From Candidatus Aminicenantota bacterium (GTDB lineage Bacteria; Acidobacteriota; Aminicenantia; Aminicenantales; Aminicenantaceae): 64,000 nt of DNA. The translations under genes were made by a program, and so were the position numbers. Below, piece by piece: positions 36,092-43,968 of this stretch (the first letter of the stretch is position 1; each line of letters starts with the position of its first letter). The notes under the pieces are model-generated. The model saw only the letters and a list, made by a program, of their open reading frames with translations. It had not been told where the DNA came from and searched no databases. The stretch covers positions 1 to 64,000 of the forward strand of contig JAFGMO010000081.1 of assembly GCA_016927475.1 (NCBI GenBank), read 5' to 3'.

Positions 36092-36205
36092 TGAAACGAG
36101 ATAGTGGAGAGGAGACCTCGGCAAAAGAGACATTAACAGGCGTTTGTCGAGATTTTAGGCTATATTATAAATCGTTCTCTCCGTTGCTTTTTCTCGTTTC
36201 AGGAG
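36092..36205 (+). promoter_or_regulatory. Long structured 5' leader before the aminotransferase-serA operon
   Basis: Three nested arms. P1 is TGAAACGAG (36092-36100) with CTCGTTTCA (36193-36201). P2 is GGAGAGGA (36106-36113) with TTCTCTCC (36175-36182), one G-U. P3 is CTCGGCAAA (36117-36125) with TTTGTCGAG (36143-36151), one G-U. The 3' arm of P1 runs into the AGGAG ribosome site at 36201-36205, so folding could control translation. Possible ligand: serine, glycine or a related metabolite given the downstream genes. It does not match the glycine riboswitch core. Confidence 0.55.
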
Positions 36206-36212
36206 AATCCGT

Positions 36213-37358
36213 TTGATCAAAAAACAATATCTTCTTTCCCCCGGACCAACCCCTATACCCGAATCCTCTCTTTCCAGTGCAGTCCTTCCTCTTATTCACC
36301 ACCGCACAGCCGAGTTTTCAAATATGTACGCCAGCATCATTGAAGGACTTCAGTATGTTTTTCAGACTCAAGAAGACGTCTATATCCTCACATCCTCAGG
36401 AAGCGGCGCCATGCAGGCGGCTGTGGTGAATATTTTATCGGCCGGGGAAAAGGTCCTGACAATAAATTGCGGAAAATTCGGGGAAAGATGGGGGAAAATA
36501 TGCCGGGTTTTCGGTCTCGATGTTCATGAAATCAATCTTGAATGGGGCGCCGGTTATTCCAAGCACGAATTGGAAGCCGAACTTTCCCGTGATCCGAATA
36601 TTCAAGCTGTTTTTTCCACACTTTCAGAAACATCTACCGGAACCGTTTATGATATAAAAGGTTATGCTGAAGTAACCTCCCAACATGGTGCTCTCTTTGT
36701 CGTTGACGGTATATCGGGAATAGGAGCCACTCCCTGTCCCATGGATGACTGGAACATAGATGTATTGATCTCCGGCTCTCAAAAAGCCTTCATGACGCCG
36801 CCCGGCCTTGCTTATATTGCATTCAGCCGTAAAGCCTGGAAAAAAGTCGAAACCTCAACCCTCCCCAGATTCTATTTTGATGCCCGCGAATATAGAAAAA
36901 GCCACGCTAAAAAAACCACCCCCTGGACACCCGCCACTTCTCTCCTTATGCAGCAGAAAAACGCTTTAGACATCATCCGGCGAATTGGCCTCAAAAACCT
37001 TTTCCGTCATCATCACTTTCTGGGTGAAGCATGCCGAGCCGGTATCAAAGCTTTGGAGCTTGAACTTTTTTCAAGCTGCCCCGGAGATATCCTCACAGCT
37101 GTTACAGTTCCTAAAGAATGCGATGGGAAAAAATTGCTTTCCATCATGCAGGATAAATACGGAATCATTGTTGCCGGAGGACAGAGCCAATATCAAGGCC
37201 TGTTATTCCGGATCGCTCATTTAGGTTATACGAGCGCATTTGATATCATAACCGCCCTTTCCGCCCTCGAAATGACCCTTCGAGATCTCGGCTATCCCTT
37301 TGAGCCGGGAAGTTCGGTGAAAGCGGCGGAAATTATTTTAAAGGAGTATTACATATGA
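36213..37358 (+). CDS. Class V aminotransferase (alanine-glyoxylate/serine-pyruvate type)
   Basis: A 381-residue class V aminotransferase starting with TTG, 7 nt behind AGGAGAA. N-terminal LLSPGPTPIPES and the PLP motif SGSQKAFMTPPG (Lys191, with Asp165 as ring partner) are typical of alanine-glyoxylate/serine-pyruvate aminotransferase. It overlaps the D-3-phosphoglycerate dehydrogenase-like gene by 4 nt (ATGA). This pairing occurs in several bacteria where the aminotransferase stands in for SerC, so conversion of 3-phosphohydroxypyruvate to phosphoserine is the most likely role; glyoxylate amination is the alternative. Confidence 0.88.
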   Translation: MIKKQYLLSPGPTPIPESSLSSAVLPLIHHRTAEFSNMYASIIEGLQYVFQTQEDVYILTSSGSGAMQAAVVNILSAGEKVLTINCGKFGERWGKICRVFGLDVHEINLEWGAGYSKHELEAELSRDPNIQAVFSTLSETSTGTVYDIKGYAEVTSQHGALFVVDGISGIGATPCPMDDWNIDVLISGSQKAFMTPPGLAYIAFSRKAWKKVETSTLPRFYFDAREYRKSHAKKTTPWTPATSLLMQQKNALDIIRRIGLKNLFRHHHFLGEACRAGIKALELELFSSCPGDILTAVTVPKECDGKKLLSIMQDKYGIIVAGGQSQYQGLLFRIAHLGYTSAFDIITALSALEMTLRDLGYPFEPGSSVKAAEIILKEYYI

Positions 37359-38260
37359 AAAAAGTACTTGTTTGCGATGCCCTTGACGATCAGGCCTTGA
37401 ACGAGCTGAAATCTCTGCCCGGCCTTGACGTCACTATTAAAACAGGGATGGACGAGGCGGAATTGATCAATACCGTACCCGGTTACCAGGCGGCTGTGGT
37501 CCGCAGCGCCACTAAATTGACAAAAAACGTTATTGAAGCCACAGACGGAATGGAATTGATTGTACGGGCCGGTATAGGTCTGGACAATATCGATTGCGCC
37601 GCCGCCGAAGCTAAAGGCATCGAAGTCCGCAACACACCTGCTGCAACCTCCATCTCTGTTGCTGAACATACATTCGGCCTGATGTTGGCCGCCGTCCGCC
37701 AGCATGGAAAAGCCAACCTTTCGATGAAAGAACACAAATGGGAGAAAAAAGTACTCAAGGGAACCGAGCTCTACGAAAAAACCCTGGGAATTATCGGTTC
37801 GGGAAGGATTGGCCTTGAAGTCGCCCGGCGTGCATTGGCCTTTGGAATGAAGGTTATCGTTTTCGACATCATTGATGTCAAAACGGACTTGGACATCAAA
37901 CAAGTCTCTTTTGACGAACTGTTTAAAGAAGCCGATATCATCTCTCTTCATCTTCCATTGACCGATAAAACAAAACACATGATCAGCACGGATGAATTTG
38001 AAAAAATGAAAGACGGGGTTATCATCATCCATGCGGCACGTGGTGGCGTCATTGATGAAAAAGCCCTTTTGAACGCACTTGAATCCGGAAAAGTCCGCGC
38101 CGCCGCTCTTGATGTTTATGAAAAAGAGCCTCCGGACAACTTTTCCCTGATTGATCATCCGAATGTTATGGCAACACCGCACATCGGCTCCGCCGCTAAG
38201 GAAGGACAAAAAAGGGCCGGTCTGGACGTTGTCCGCATTATTAAAGAAGAATTAACCTGA
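37355..38260 (+). CDS. serA: D-3-phosphoglycerate dehydrogenase-like (short SerA)
   Basis: A 301-residue D-2-hydroxyacid dehydrogenase. The NAD motif GSGRIG is at 148-153, and the catalytic set is Arg229, Glu258 and His276 in TPHIGSA. It lacks the C-terminal ACT domain, so serine feedback in the usual way is not possible. Coupled by ATGA overlap to the aminotransferase, it would oxidise 3-phosphoglycerate at the first step of serine synthesis. A glyoxylate/hydroxypyruvate reductase role cannot be excluded. AAGGAG precedes the ATG. The dispersed repeat R2 begins 40 nt after the stop. Confidence 0.87.
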   Translation: MKKVLVCDALDDQALNELKSLPGLDVTIKTGMDEAELINTVPGYQAAVVRSATKLTKNVIEATDGMELIVRAGIGLDNIDCAAAEAKGIEVRNTPAATSISVAEHTFGLMLAAVRQHGKANLSMKEHKWEKKVLKGTELYEKTLGIIGSGRIGLEVARRALAFGMKVIVFDIIDVKTDLDIKQVSFDELFKEADIISLHLPLTDKTKHMISTDEFEKMKDGVIIIHAARGGVIDEKALLNALESGKVRAAALDVYEKEPPDNFSLIDHPNVMATPHIGSAAKEGQKRAGLDVVRIIKEELT

Positions 38261-38300
38261 ATCATTTATGCACAGATATTCATGAACATTTAATTTGTAC

Positions 38301-38556
38301 TATTCACGAGCCAAGCTTGCCGTATATGTGAGGCGTCAGCCTGTGAAGCTGTGCTTTGCACCGCGAACAGGCTGCAACAAAGCAGATGCGGTAAGATCGG
38401 CGGGTTAGGTTGGGTCGGCGCCCAAGGGGTAAATTTTGCCGGTATTTTCTTGAAAATAATCGTAGAAAATGTTTCATTATAAATGATGCAGAAAAAAGTA
38501 ATAAGTGATTTAATCTGTATAAACTATTTATTTGTATCGGCCAAATTTATGAATAA
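38301..38556 (+). repeat. Dispersed intergenic repeat, full copy R2
   Basis: A ~256-bp element opening TATTCACGAGCCAAGC and closing CCAAATTTATGAATAA. The hairpin half carries CAGCCTGT (38337-38344) and ACAGGCTG (38367-38374) around TGCACCGCGA-type loop bases, then GCAGATGCGGTAAGATCGG shared with R1. The A+T-rich half follows. It occupies most of the 314-nt gap between serA and the desulfurase gene and contains no gene. Confidence 0.85.
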
Positions 38557-38574
38557 TGCAAATAAGGAAGTCTA

Positions 38575-39732
38575 ATGGTATATCTTGACAACAACGCCAC
38601 AACTCCTATCGATCCCGCAGTCAGCGAAAAAATGTCTGAATTTCTAAAATCTCAATTCGGTAATCCGTCTTCCCTCTATCCCATCGGACGCGAGGTCAAA
38701 GAAAAAATCACTTCCTACCGCGAACTTGTCGCCAAAGCTTTGGGGGCAGACCGCTCCGAAATTTTTTTTACAGGCTCGGGAACCGAATCAGATAACTTCG
38801 CCATCAAGGGTGTTATCGAAGCGAACCCTGAAAAAAACGAATTTATCACATCCGCCATCGAACATCCGGCCGTTTTGGAAACAGCCAACTACTTGGAAAA
38901 AATGGGAACAAAAGTAACTTATGTTCCCGTTGACAGGCAAGGAATGATCGACCTTGACTTTCTGAGAAACGCTTTAACTTCTAAAACGGCCCTCGTTTCC
39001 ATTATGCATGCCAACAACGAAGTCGGCACGATTCAGCCCATCGAAAAGATCTGTAAGCTTGCTAAAGAATATGGTGCCCTTGTTCATACCGATGCCGTTC
39101 AATCTTTCGGAAAGATCGATGTCAAGGTTAAAAAGCTCGGTCTCGATCTCCTTTCGGTTTCTGCTCACAAAATATACGGTCCCAAGGGTATTGGTGCCCT
39201 TTACATCCGCAAGGGAACGAAGATCAATCCTTTTATTCACGGCGGACACCAGGAGCGCCGATTGCGGGCGGGTACGGAGAACACAGCGGGGATAATCGGT
39301 TTCGGAGAGGCAGTCAGGATTATGCTCGAACGCGGCGATAAAGACAAAAAACACATCGAAAAACTGGCCTCAAAACTTAAAGAAGGTATTGAAAAAAACA
39401 TTCCTAAAGTACCTTTCAACGGACACCCTACGGAAAGGATAAAAGGAACTCTTAATTTTTCCTTCTTAGGTCTTGAAGCAGAGGCCATCCTTCTCTCTCT
39501 CGCCACTAAGGAAATCTATGTGTCTACAGGTTCGGCCTGCAGCGAAGACTCTGAAGATGTCTCTCATGTTCTTCGTGCATTGGGACTCAAACCGGAAGTA
39601 GCACGTTCGACCATAAGGATGTCACTCGGCCGGTTTAACACGGAACAAGATGTCGATTTCGTTTTGAAGGAACTTCCCGTGATCATAGCTAAACTCAGAG
39701 AAATATCGGCGCTTGATATCGATGAATATTGA
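38575..39732 (+). CDS. Cysteine desulfurase, NifS/IscS family
   Basis: A 385-residue class V PLP enzyme. Lys199 in SAHKIYGPKG holds PLP, Asp173 contacts the ring, and Cys322 in the loop STGSACSEDS is the persulfide nucleophile. It supplies sulfur for Fe-S clusters and thionucleotides. No IscU or regulator gene follows it here. AAGGAAG precedes the ATG and repeat R2 ends about 20 nt upstream. Confidence 0.93.
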   Translation: MVYLDNNATTPIDPAVSEKMSEFLKSQFGNPSSLYPIGREVKEKITSYRELVAKALGADRSEIFFTGSGTESDNFAIKGVIEANPEKNEFITSAIEHPAVLETANYLEKMGTKVTYVPVDRQGMIDLDFLRNALTSKTALVSIMHANNEVGTIQPIEKICKLAKEYGALVHTDAVQSFGKIDVKVKKLGLDLLSVSAHKIYGPKGIGALYIRKGTKINPFIHGGHQERRLRAGTENTAGIIGFGEAVRIMLERGDKDKKHIEKLASKLKEGIEKNIPKVPFNGHPTERIKGTLNFSFLGLEAEAILLSLATKEIYVSTGSACSEDSEDVSHVLRALGLKPEVARSTIRMSLGRFNTEQDVDFVLKELPVIIAKLREISALDIDEY

Positions 39733-39776
39733 ACCTTCATTATTCACAGCCAGTAAATAATCAAATAATTAAAGGG

Positions 39777-39805
39777 TTGACATGCATTAAAATTTTGTGT
39801 ATAAG
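39777..39805 (+). promoter_or_regulatory. Promoter for the homocysteine methyltransferase genes
   Basis: TTGACA (39777-39782) and TATAAG (39800-39805) with a 17-nt spacer. Expected transcript start is near 39812, giving a ~375-nt leader before the gene at 40187. It lies 45 nt after the desulfurase stop. Confidence 0.75.
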
Positions 39806-39870
39806 TTTTCTCAAATGGACATACAAGCTTTATATTTCTCAACTTTCCATCTATGCATGATAATGTCCAG

Positions 39871-39908
39871 CCCGGGCACGGGCATTTTTTGCTGACCCCG
39901 TGTTCGGG
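39871..39908 (+). promoter_or_regulatory. Leader hairpin with a competing terminator-like fold
   Basis: CCCGGGCACGGG (39871-39882) pairs with CCCGTGTTCGGG (39897-39908) in a 12-bp stem with two G-U pairs. Alternatively GCCCG (39870-39874) pairs with CGGGC (39879-39883), directly followed by A and six T, as in an intrinsic terminator. The two folds cannot coexist, which is the layout of an attenuator. I see no SAM-I, cobalamin or THF riboswitch core around it. Confidence 0.5.
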
Positions 39909-39964
39909 ATCCCTCCCATTTTTCAGCTTTTTTTCATCCTACAAAATTCACCTTTCAAGGAGGC

Positions 39965-40105
39965 ATGCAAATGGAAATATCATCAAACAAAAAAAACAAC
40001 GTTTACCCAAAAAACATTTATTGGTCGGGAATACGGAACAGATTTTTGGAAACCGACGTCGAATGGAATCTCTGGTCCGTTAGGAAAATTCCGATAACAT
40101 ATTAA
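39965..40105 (+). CDS. Possible 46-residue leader peptide or small protein
   Basis: A short frame within the 40187 leader. AAGGAGG lies 1 nt before its first ATG and 8 nt before an in-frame ATG at 39971, which is the better start. The product would be basic in its first half and rich in Asn, Trp and Tyr (NNVYPKNIYWSG and later VEWNLWSV). No homologue is recognised. It could be a translated leader coupled to the hairpin or a real small protein. Confidence 0.3.
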   Translation: MQMEISSNKKNNVYPKNIYWSGIRNRFLETDVEWNLWSVRKIPITY

Positions 40106-40186
40106 CCTTAAAAGGGAGTGCGCATTTCTTTTCGTTTTCTTCTCGACTGAAGACAGGAATGGCATAAAAAGATAAGAGGGAATAAG

Positions 40187-41080
40187 ATGACTCTTGTTGA
40201 ATTAGAAACTCAACTCAGAAAACGTATCCTTGTTGGAGACGGCGGCATGGGTACACAACTCATCGAACATGGGCTTACCAAAGGGGAATGTCCCGAACTC
40301 TGGAATGTAGAAAAACCCAAAGTTATTAAAAAGATCCACTCGAGCTACCTGCAGGCTGGTGCCGACATATTCCTTACAAACTCCTTTGGAGGAACAAGGA
40401 TCAAACTTTCAGCTTTTGGCCTCGAAGAAAGAACCGATGAGTTAAACTTCGCCGCCGCCAAACTGGCTGCTGAAGCCCGGATAAACGGAAAATTCATCGC
40501 GGGAAGCATAGGGCCGACTGGACAGTTCCTCGAACCTCAAGGGTCCTTCACTGAATCCGAATTCATTCAAGCTTTTTCTGAACAGGCCGAAGCATTATCC
40601 AGGGGAAAAGTAGATTTTCTTCTGATAGAAACCATGTATGATTTACGGGAAGCCCTATGTGCCGTAAAAGGGGCGAGGAAATCTTCAGATCTTCCTGTTT
40701 TCGTTACGATGACATTCAAAAAAACGCCGCGTGGTTTTTTTACCATCATGGGAGACAGCGTTCAAAAATGCCTGGAGACTTTAGAAAGAGAATGTAACAT
40801 TCCTGTCTTCGGAGCGAACTGCACACTCGATAGCAAAGACATGGCTGACCTGATAAAAATCATGAGAAAATGGACTACACGTCCCCTTATCGCCCAGGCT
40901 AATTCTGGTCAACCGCTCCTTTCTGCAGAAAATCAGTTGGTATATTCACAGTCTGTTATGGATTATGTTCGATATGTCCCTCTTATGATCAAAAACGGTG
41001 TTAATATCATAGGTGGATGCTGCGGCACCGGCCCTGAACACATTAAAGAGATAGCTAAAATCGTTAAGCCTTCAGCCTGA
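40187..41080 (+). CDS. Homocysteine S-methyltransferase domain protein
   Basis: A 297-residue homocysteine-binding barrel like the first domain of MetH/BHMT. Zinc ligands are Cys212 (GANCT) and Cys278/Cys279 (GGCCG). It would transfer a methyl group to homocysteine to give methionine. The corrinoid-binding and reactivation domains of full MetH are absent; the next gene (54 nt away) supplies the methyltetrahydrofolate-binding domain, so methionine synthase seems split into separate proteins, with a corrinoid protein expected elsewhere. GAGGGAATA precedes the ATG. Confidence 0.9.
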   Translation: MTLVELETQLRKRILVGDGGMGTQLIEHGLTKGECPELWNVEKPKVIKKIHSSYLQAGADIFLTNSFGGTRIKLSAFGLEERTDELNFAAAKLAAEARINGKFIAGSIGPTGQFLEPQGSFTESEFIQAFSEQAEALSRGKVDFLLIETMYDLREALCAVKGARKSSDLPVFVTMTFKKTPRGFFTIMGDSVQKCLETLERECNIPVFGANCTLDSKDMADLIKIMRKWTTRPLIAQANSGQPLLSAENQLVYSQSVMDYVRYVPLMIKNGVNIIGGCCGTGPEHIKEIAKIVKPSA

Positions 41081-41133
41081 TTTTTGCTGGAAACGAAAAG
41101 AAATTCCATCCTGGAAAATAATGGGGGAATACA

Positions 41134-41925
41134 ATGATTATCATAGGTGAACGTCTCAATTCATCCAGAAAACCCGTGTATAACGCTATGCTGGAAAGGG
41201 ACACCGATTATATTCTTGAACAAGCTTTCAAACAAGTACATGCAGGAGCTGATGCTATCGACATCAACTCGGCAGCACTTCTCGATAAAGAAGTGGAAGT
41301 TTTAACCTGGATGCTTCCATTACTTCAAGAAAAAATCCCTGTCCCCATTTCGATAGATACTTCGAATCCCGAAGCCATGGAGGTAGGGCTTGAATACCAT
41401 CAAGGCCAAGCATTCCTCAATTCTCTTTCTGGAGAACAGGAAAGAATAATCTCCTTCCTTCCTCTTATCAAAAAATACAAACCAAAAGTGATCGTTTTAT
41501 GCCTGGATAACGACGGACTTCCCACTCATGCTGAGCAAGAATACAGCGTTGCAGCCCGTATGGTTGAACTTCTCGACAGGGAAAATGTTCCTTTATCGAA
41601 CATATTCATTGATCCTCTTGTACGACCGGTGGGTGTTGACCAGACCGCTCCCCGTCTTTTTTTGGAATCTCTGAAAAAAATCAAAAAAAATATTCCAGAA
41701 ATAAAAACGATTGCCGGCATCAGTAATGTTTCTTTTGGTCTTCCCAACCGAAAACTCATCAATCGAACATTCCTCGTCTTGGCCGTTCAGGAAGGTCTTG
41801 ACGCCGCCATTATCGATCCGCTGGACCAAGAAAAAATGGCGTCACTTTCTGCCGCAAAGGCGCTTCTTGGGAAGGACCCGAATCTCAAGGGATTTTTGGG
41901 GGCTGTTAGGAGTGGAAGAATCTAG
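41134..41925 (+). CDS. Pterin-binding methyltransferase (MetH/AcsE-type domain)
   Basis: A 263-residue TIM-barrel protein of the pterin-binding family: IIIGERLNSSRK at the N-terminus, DAIDINSAA and PISIDTSNPEAM for folate contacts, and GISNVSFGLPNR near the C-terminal half, all as in methyltetrahydrofolate:corrinoid methyltransferase. It would move the methyl from methyl-THF to a corrinoid protein, either for methionine synthesis with the preceding gene or in a Wood-Ljungdahl type pathway. Co-direction and a 54-nt gap favour the first. No corrinoid protein is found in the window. Confidence 0.88.
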   Translation: MIIIGERLNSSRKPVYNAMLERDTDYILEQAFKQVHAGADAIDINSAALLDKEVEVLTWMLPLLQEKIPVPISIDTSNPEAMEVGLEYHQGQAFLNSLSGEQERIISFLPLIKKYKPKVIVLCLDNDGLPTHAEQEYSVAARMVELLDRENVPLSNIFIDPLVRPVGVDQTAPRLFLESLKKIKKNIPEIKTIAGISNVSFGLPNRKLINRTFLVLAVQEGLDAAIIDPLDQEKMASLSAAKALLGKDPNLKGFLGAVRSGRI

Positions 41926-41932
41926 CCTTGCA

Positions 41933-41995
41933 TCTGCGGCAACCGACCCGGCCTAGCCCCTCGATTCGTGAATGACGCAGGCTTGCCTGCGTTAT
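41933..41995 (+). repeat. Short variant of the dispersed repeat (R6) with hairpin
   Basis: ATCTGCGGCAA joins AACCGACCCGG and GATTCGTGAAT, combining modules seen in R3 and R5. It is followed by ACGCAGG (41975-41981), loop CTTG, and CCTGCGT (41986-41992), a perfect 7-bp hairpin between two convergent genes. Almost the same hairpin block recurs at 49972. No T run follows, so its use as a terminator is uncertain. Confidence 0.6.
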
Positions 41996-42523
41996 TCATA
42001 TTTGCTTGAGGTATTTTTTTCGAACATCCAAAAAAAAGTCCTGAATTTTTTTGTTACGGTAGTCTGGATAAGTCCACTCCAATAGCCGAACTTCCTTTTT
42101 CCCAAAAAGAAACTCGATGTGGGCATAAATTCCCTTCTCCAAGGGAACACGGTGAGCAAAATCCTTGGCCGTTGCTAAAATCAGGGCGGATGCCGTCAGA
42201 TAGCCGGGATCAATGTTAACAACCCTGAGTTCGGATTTCCGGCTGTTTTTCATCTCTTTTTCGATTCGATTGGTTAAGATCTTTAACCGGGCAAGACCAT
42301 CGGGTTTAATTAAATCTTTGAAACTGTAAAATTTTCTCTTCAGGCCTTTTCCCATCTGTTTTTCGTAATAATCGGTGAAATCAAAAGGATAACAAAAACT
42401 TTCCCCGTCGATCTCTCCCCAATGCTTCTCAAGTTTAGTTCTTATGGTCTGGAAAATGTCCTCTCTGGAAGCAATGATCCCACAGATAAGTTTGACATGT
42501 TTGAAAGGTATTGCTTCCGCCAT
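41996..42523 (-). CDS. DUF4416 family protein
   Basis: A 175-residue conserved protein of unknown function. Family landmarks are FDFTDYYEKQMG, a central LTNRIEKEM helix, NIDPGYLT, LATAKDFAHR and TYPDYRN near the C-terminus. There is no signal peptide or membrane segment. Members occur widely in anaerobic and deep-branching bacteria, but the activity is not known. It is convergent with the pterin methyltransferase and divergent from asnS. Confidence 0.85.
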   Translation of the reverse strand: MAEAIPFKHVKLICGIIASREDIFQTIRTKLEKHWGEIDGESFCYPFDFTDYYEKQMGKGLKRKFYSFKDLIKPDGLARLKILTNRIEKEMKNSRKSELRVVNIDPGYLTASALILATAKDFAHRVPLEKGIYAHIEFLFGKKEVRLLEWTYPDYRNKKIQDFFLDVRKKYLKQI

Positions 42524-42587
42524 AGCATTTTTTAGTATATATCAAAAAAGGGAAGTTCCCAAAAGGGATTTACCTAATACATGTTCA

Positions 42588-42616
42588 TTGATTTCACATA
42601 GTTTATTCTATATAAT
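42588..42616 (+). promoter_or_regulatory. asnS operon promoter, apparently leaderless transcript
   Basis: TTGATT (42588-42593), a 17-nt spacer and consensus TATAAT (42611-42616). The ATG of asnS is at 42626, only 9 nt after the -10 box, so transcription should begin 1-4 nt before or at the start codon. No Shine-Dalgarno is present. Confidence 0.7.
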
Positions 42617-42625
42617 TCCGAAATC

Positions 42626-43921
42626 ATGACAAAATGGATTTATATCGAAGATATCGCATCATATGAAGATCAAGACGTTGAGATCCGGGGCTGGCTTTAC
42701 AACAAACGCTCCTGTGGAAAAATTCGCTTTCTTCTGGTGAGAGACGGAACGGGAATCATCCAGGCCACACTATTCACACCCGAAAAAGAAGGGCTTCTTT
42801 TTCAGAAGTATGACCAACTGACCCAGGAATCATCCCTAATTGTCAGGGGGAAAGTCAAAAAAGACAACCGGGCTCCCGGAGGATATGAACTAGAGGTCCA
42901 AAACCTCGATATCATTCAAATCGCTCAAGATTATCCCATAACTCCTAAGGAACACAGCACTTCCTTCCTGATGGAACACCGGCATCTTTGGCTTCGTTCT
43001 CAAAAACAAAACGCCATTCTCCAGATCCGGGCTACATTGATCAACGCTATTCGGAACTTTTTCGACGATCGTGGATTTCGCCTCATGGACACACCCATTC
43101 TCACTCCCAGCGCCTGCGAAGGAACAACAACCCTTTTCGAGACCCAGTACTTCGACCAGAAGGCTTATCTAAGCCAAAGCGGGCAGCTATACAACGAGGC
43201 CACGGCCATGGCGTTCGGAAAAGTCTATTGCTTCGGTCCCACTTTTCGTGCGGAAAGATCAAAAACAAGACGCCATTTGATTGAGTTCTGGATGGTCGAA
43301 CCCGAAATCGCTTATGCCGTCCTTGAAGATATCATCGAACTGAGTGAAGACCTTTTACTTTTCATCATCGAAAGGGTGTTGGAAAAGAGAAAAAACGAGC
43401 TGGATATTCTGGAAAGGGATACGGCTCCCCTGGAAAAAATCAGAAAACCGTTTCCCCGCGTAAAATACGATGAGGCCGTTAAACGCATCAAAGAAAAAGG
43501 TTTGGATATCAAATGGGGTGAGGATTTTGGTGCTCCCCATGAAACCTGTCTTTCGGATATATTCGACTCACCGGTCTGTGTAACGCACTTCCCCGCAAAA
43601 ATCAAGGCGTTTTACATGCAGCCCGATGAAAAAAAGCCTGAAGTTGTCCTGGGGCTCGATGTCCTGGCATCAGAAGGGTACGGAGAACTTATCGGCGGCG
43701 GACAGCGTATTCACGACCCGAATCTCATCCAACAAAAAATAAAAGAGCATAATCTTCCCCGCGAAGCCTATGAGTGGTATATCGATCTCAGGAAATACGG
43801 TTCGGTTCCCCACTCGGGATTCGGCCTGGGAATCGAACGAACACTGGCTTGGTTGTGCAAGATCAGTCACATTCGTCAGACCATTCCCTTTCCACGACTC
43901 CTTTACAAAATATACCCTTAG
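42626..43921 (+). CDS. asnS: Asparaginyl-tRNA synthetase
   Basis: A 431-residue class IIb synthetase. It has an N-terminal OB-fold anticodon domain (IRGWLYNKR). The PKEHSTSFLMEHRHLWLRS linker is characteristic of AsnRS rather than AspRS. Motif 2 is FRAERSKTRRHLIEF and motif 3 GFGLGIERTLAW. It charges tRNA-Asn directly. First gene of a long operon of housekeeping genes, starting from a promoter that leaves almost no 5' UTR. Confidence 0.95.
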   Translation: MTKWIYIEDIASYEDQDVEIRGWLYNKRSCGKIRFLLVRDGTGIIQATLFTPEKEGLLFQKYDQLTQESSLIVRGKVKKDNRAPGGYELEVQNLDIIQIAQDYPITPKEHSTSFLMEHRHLWLRSQKQNAILQIRATLINAIRNFFDDRGFRLMDTPILTPSACEGTTTLFETQYFDQKAYLSQSGQLYNEATAMAFGKVYCFGPTFRAERSKTRRHLIEFWMVEPEIAYAVLEDIIELSEDLLLFIIERVLEKRKNELDILERDTAPLEKIRKPFPRVKYDEAVKRIKEKGLDIKWGEDFGAPHETCLSDIFDSPVCVTHFPAKIKAFYMQPDEKKPEVVLGLDVLASEGYGELIGGGQRIHDPNLIQQKIKEHNLPREAYEWYIDLRKYGSVPHSGFGLGIERTLAWLCKISHIRQTIPFPRLLYKIYP

Positions 43922-43968
43922 CGTTTTATTTTCGCTTCGACTCTGTCATAATATCCAAAGGGAAAACA

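Noticed and set aside
36058..36212. Glycine riboswitch before the aminotransferase gene
   Set aside because: GGAGAG and CTCTCC occur, but the conserved GCCGAAGG and CTCTCAGG core strings are missing.
37349..38209. A 286-codon open frame on the minus strand opposite serA
   Set aside because: It lies wholly inside serA, whose motifs are clear. The protein has no recognisable fold and the frame reflects mirrored codon use.
39806..40186. SAM-I or cobalamin riboswitch before the methyltransferase genes
   Set aside because: No CTTATCAAGAG-type SAM core and no GCCACTG B12 box could be found in the leader.
43774..43968. N-terminal extension of RimO
   Set aside because: Overlaps the end of asnS; the TTG at 43969 gives the usual RimO start and length.
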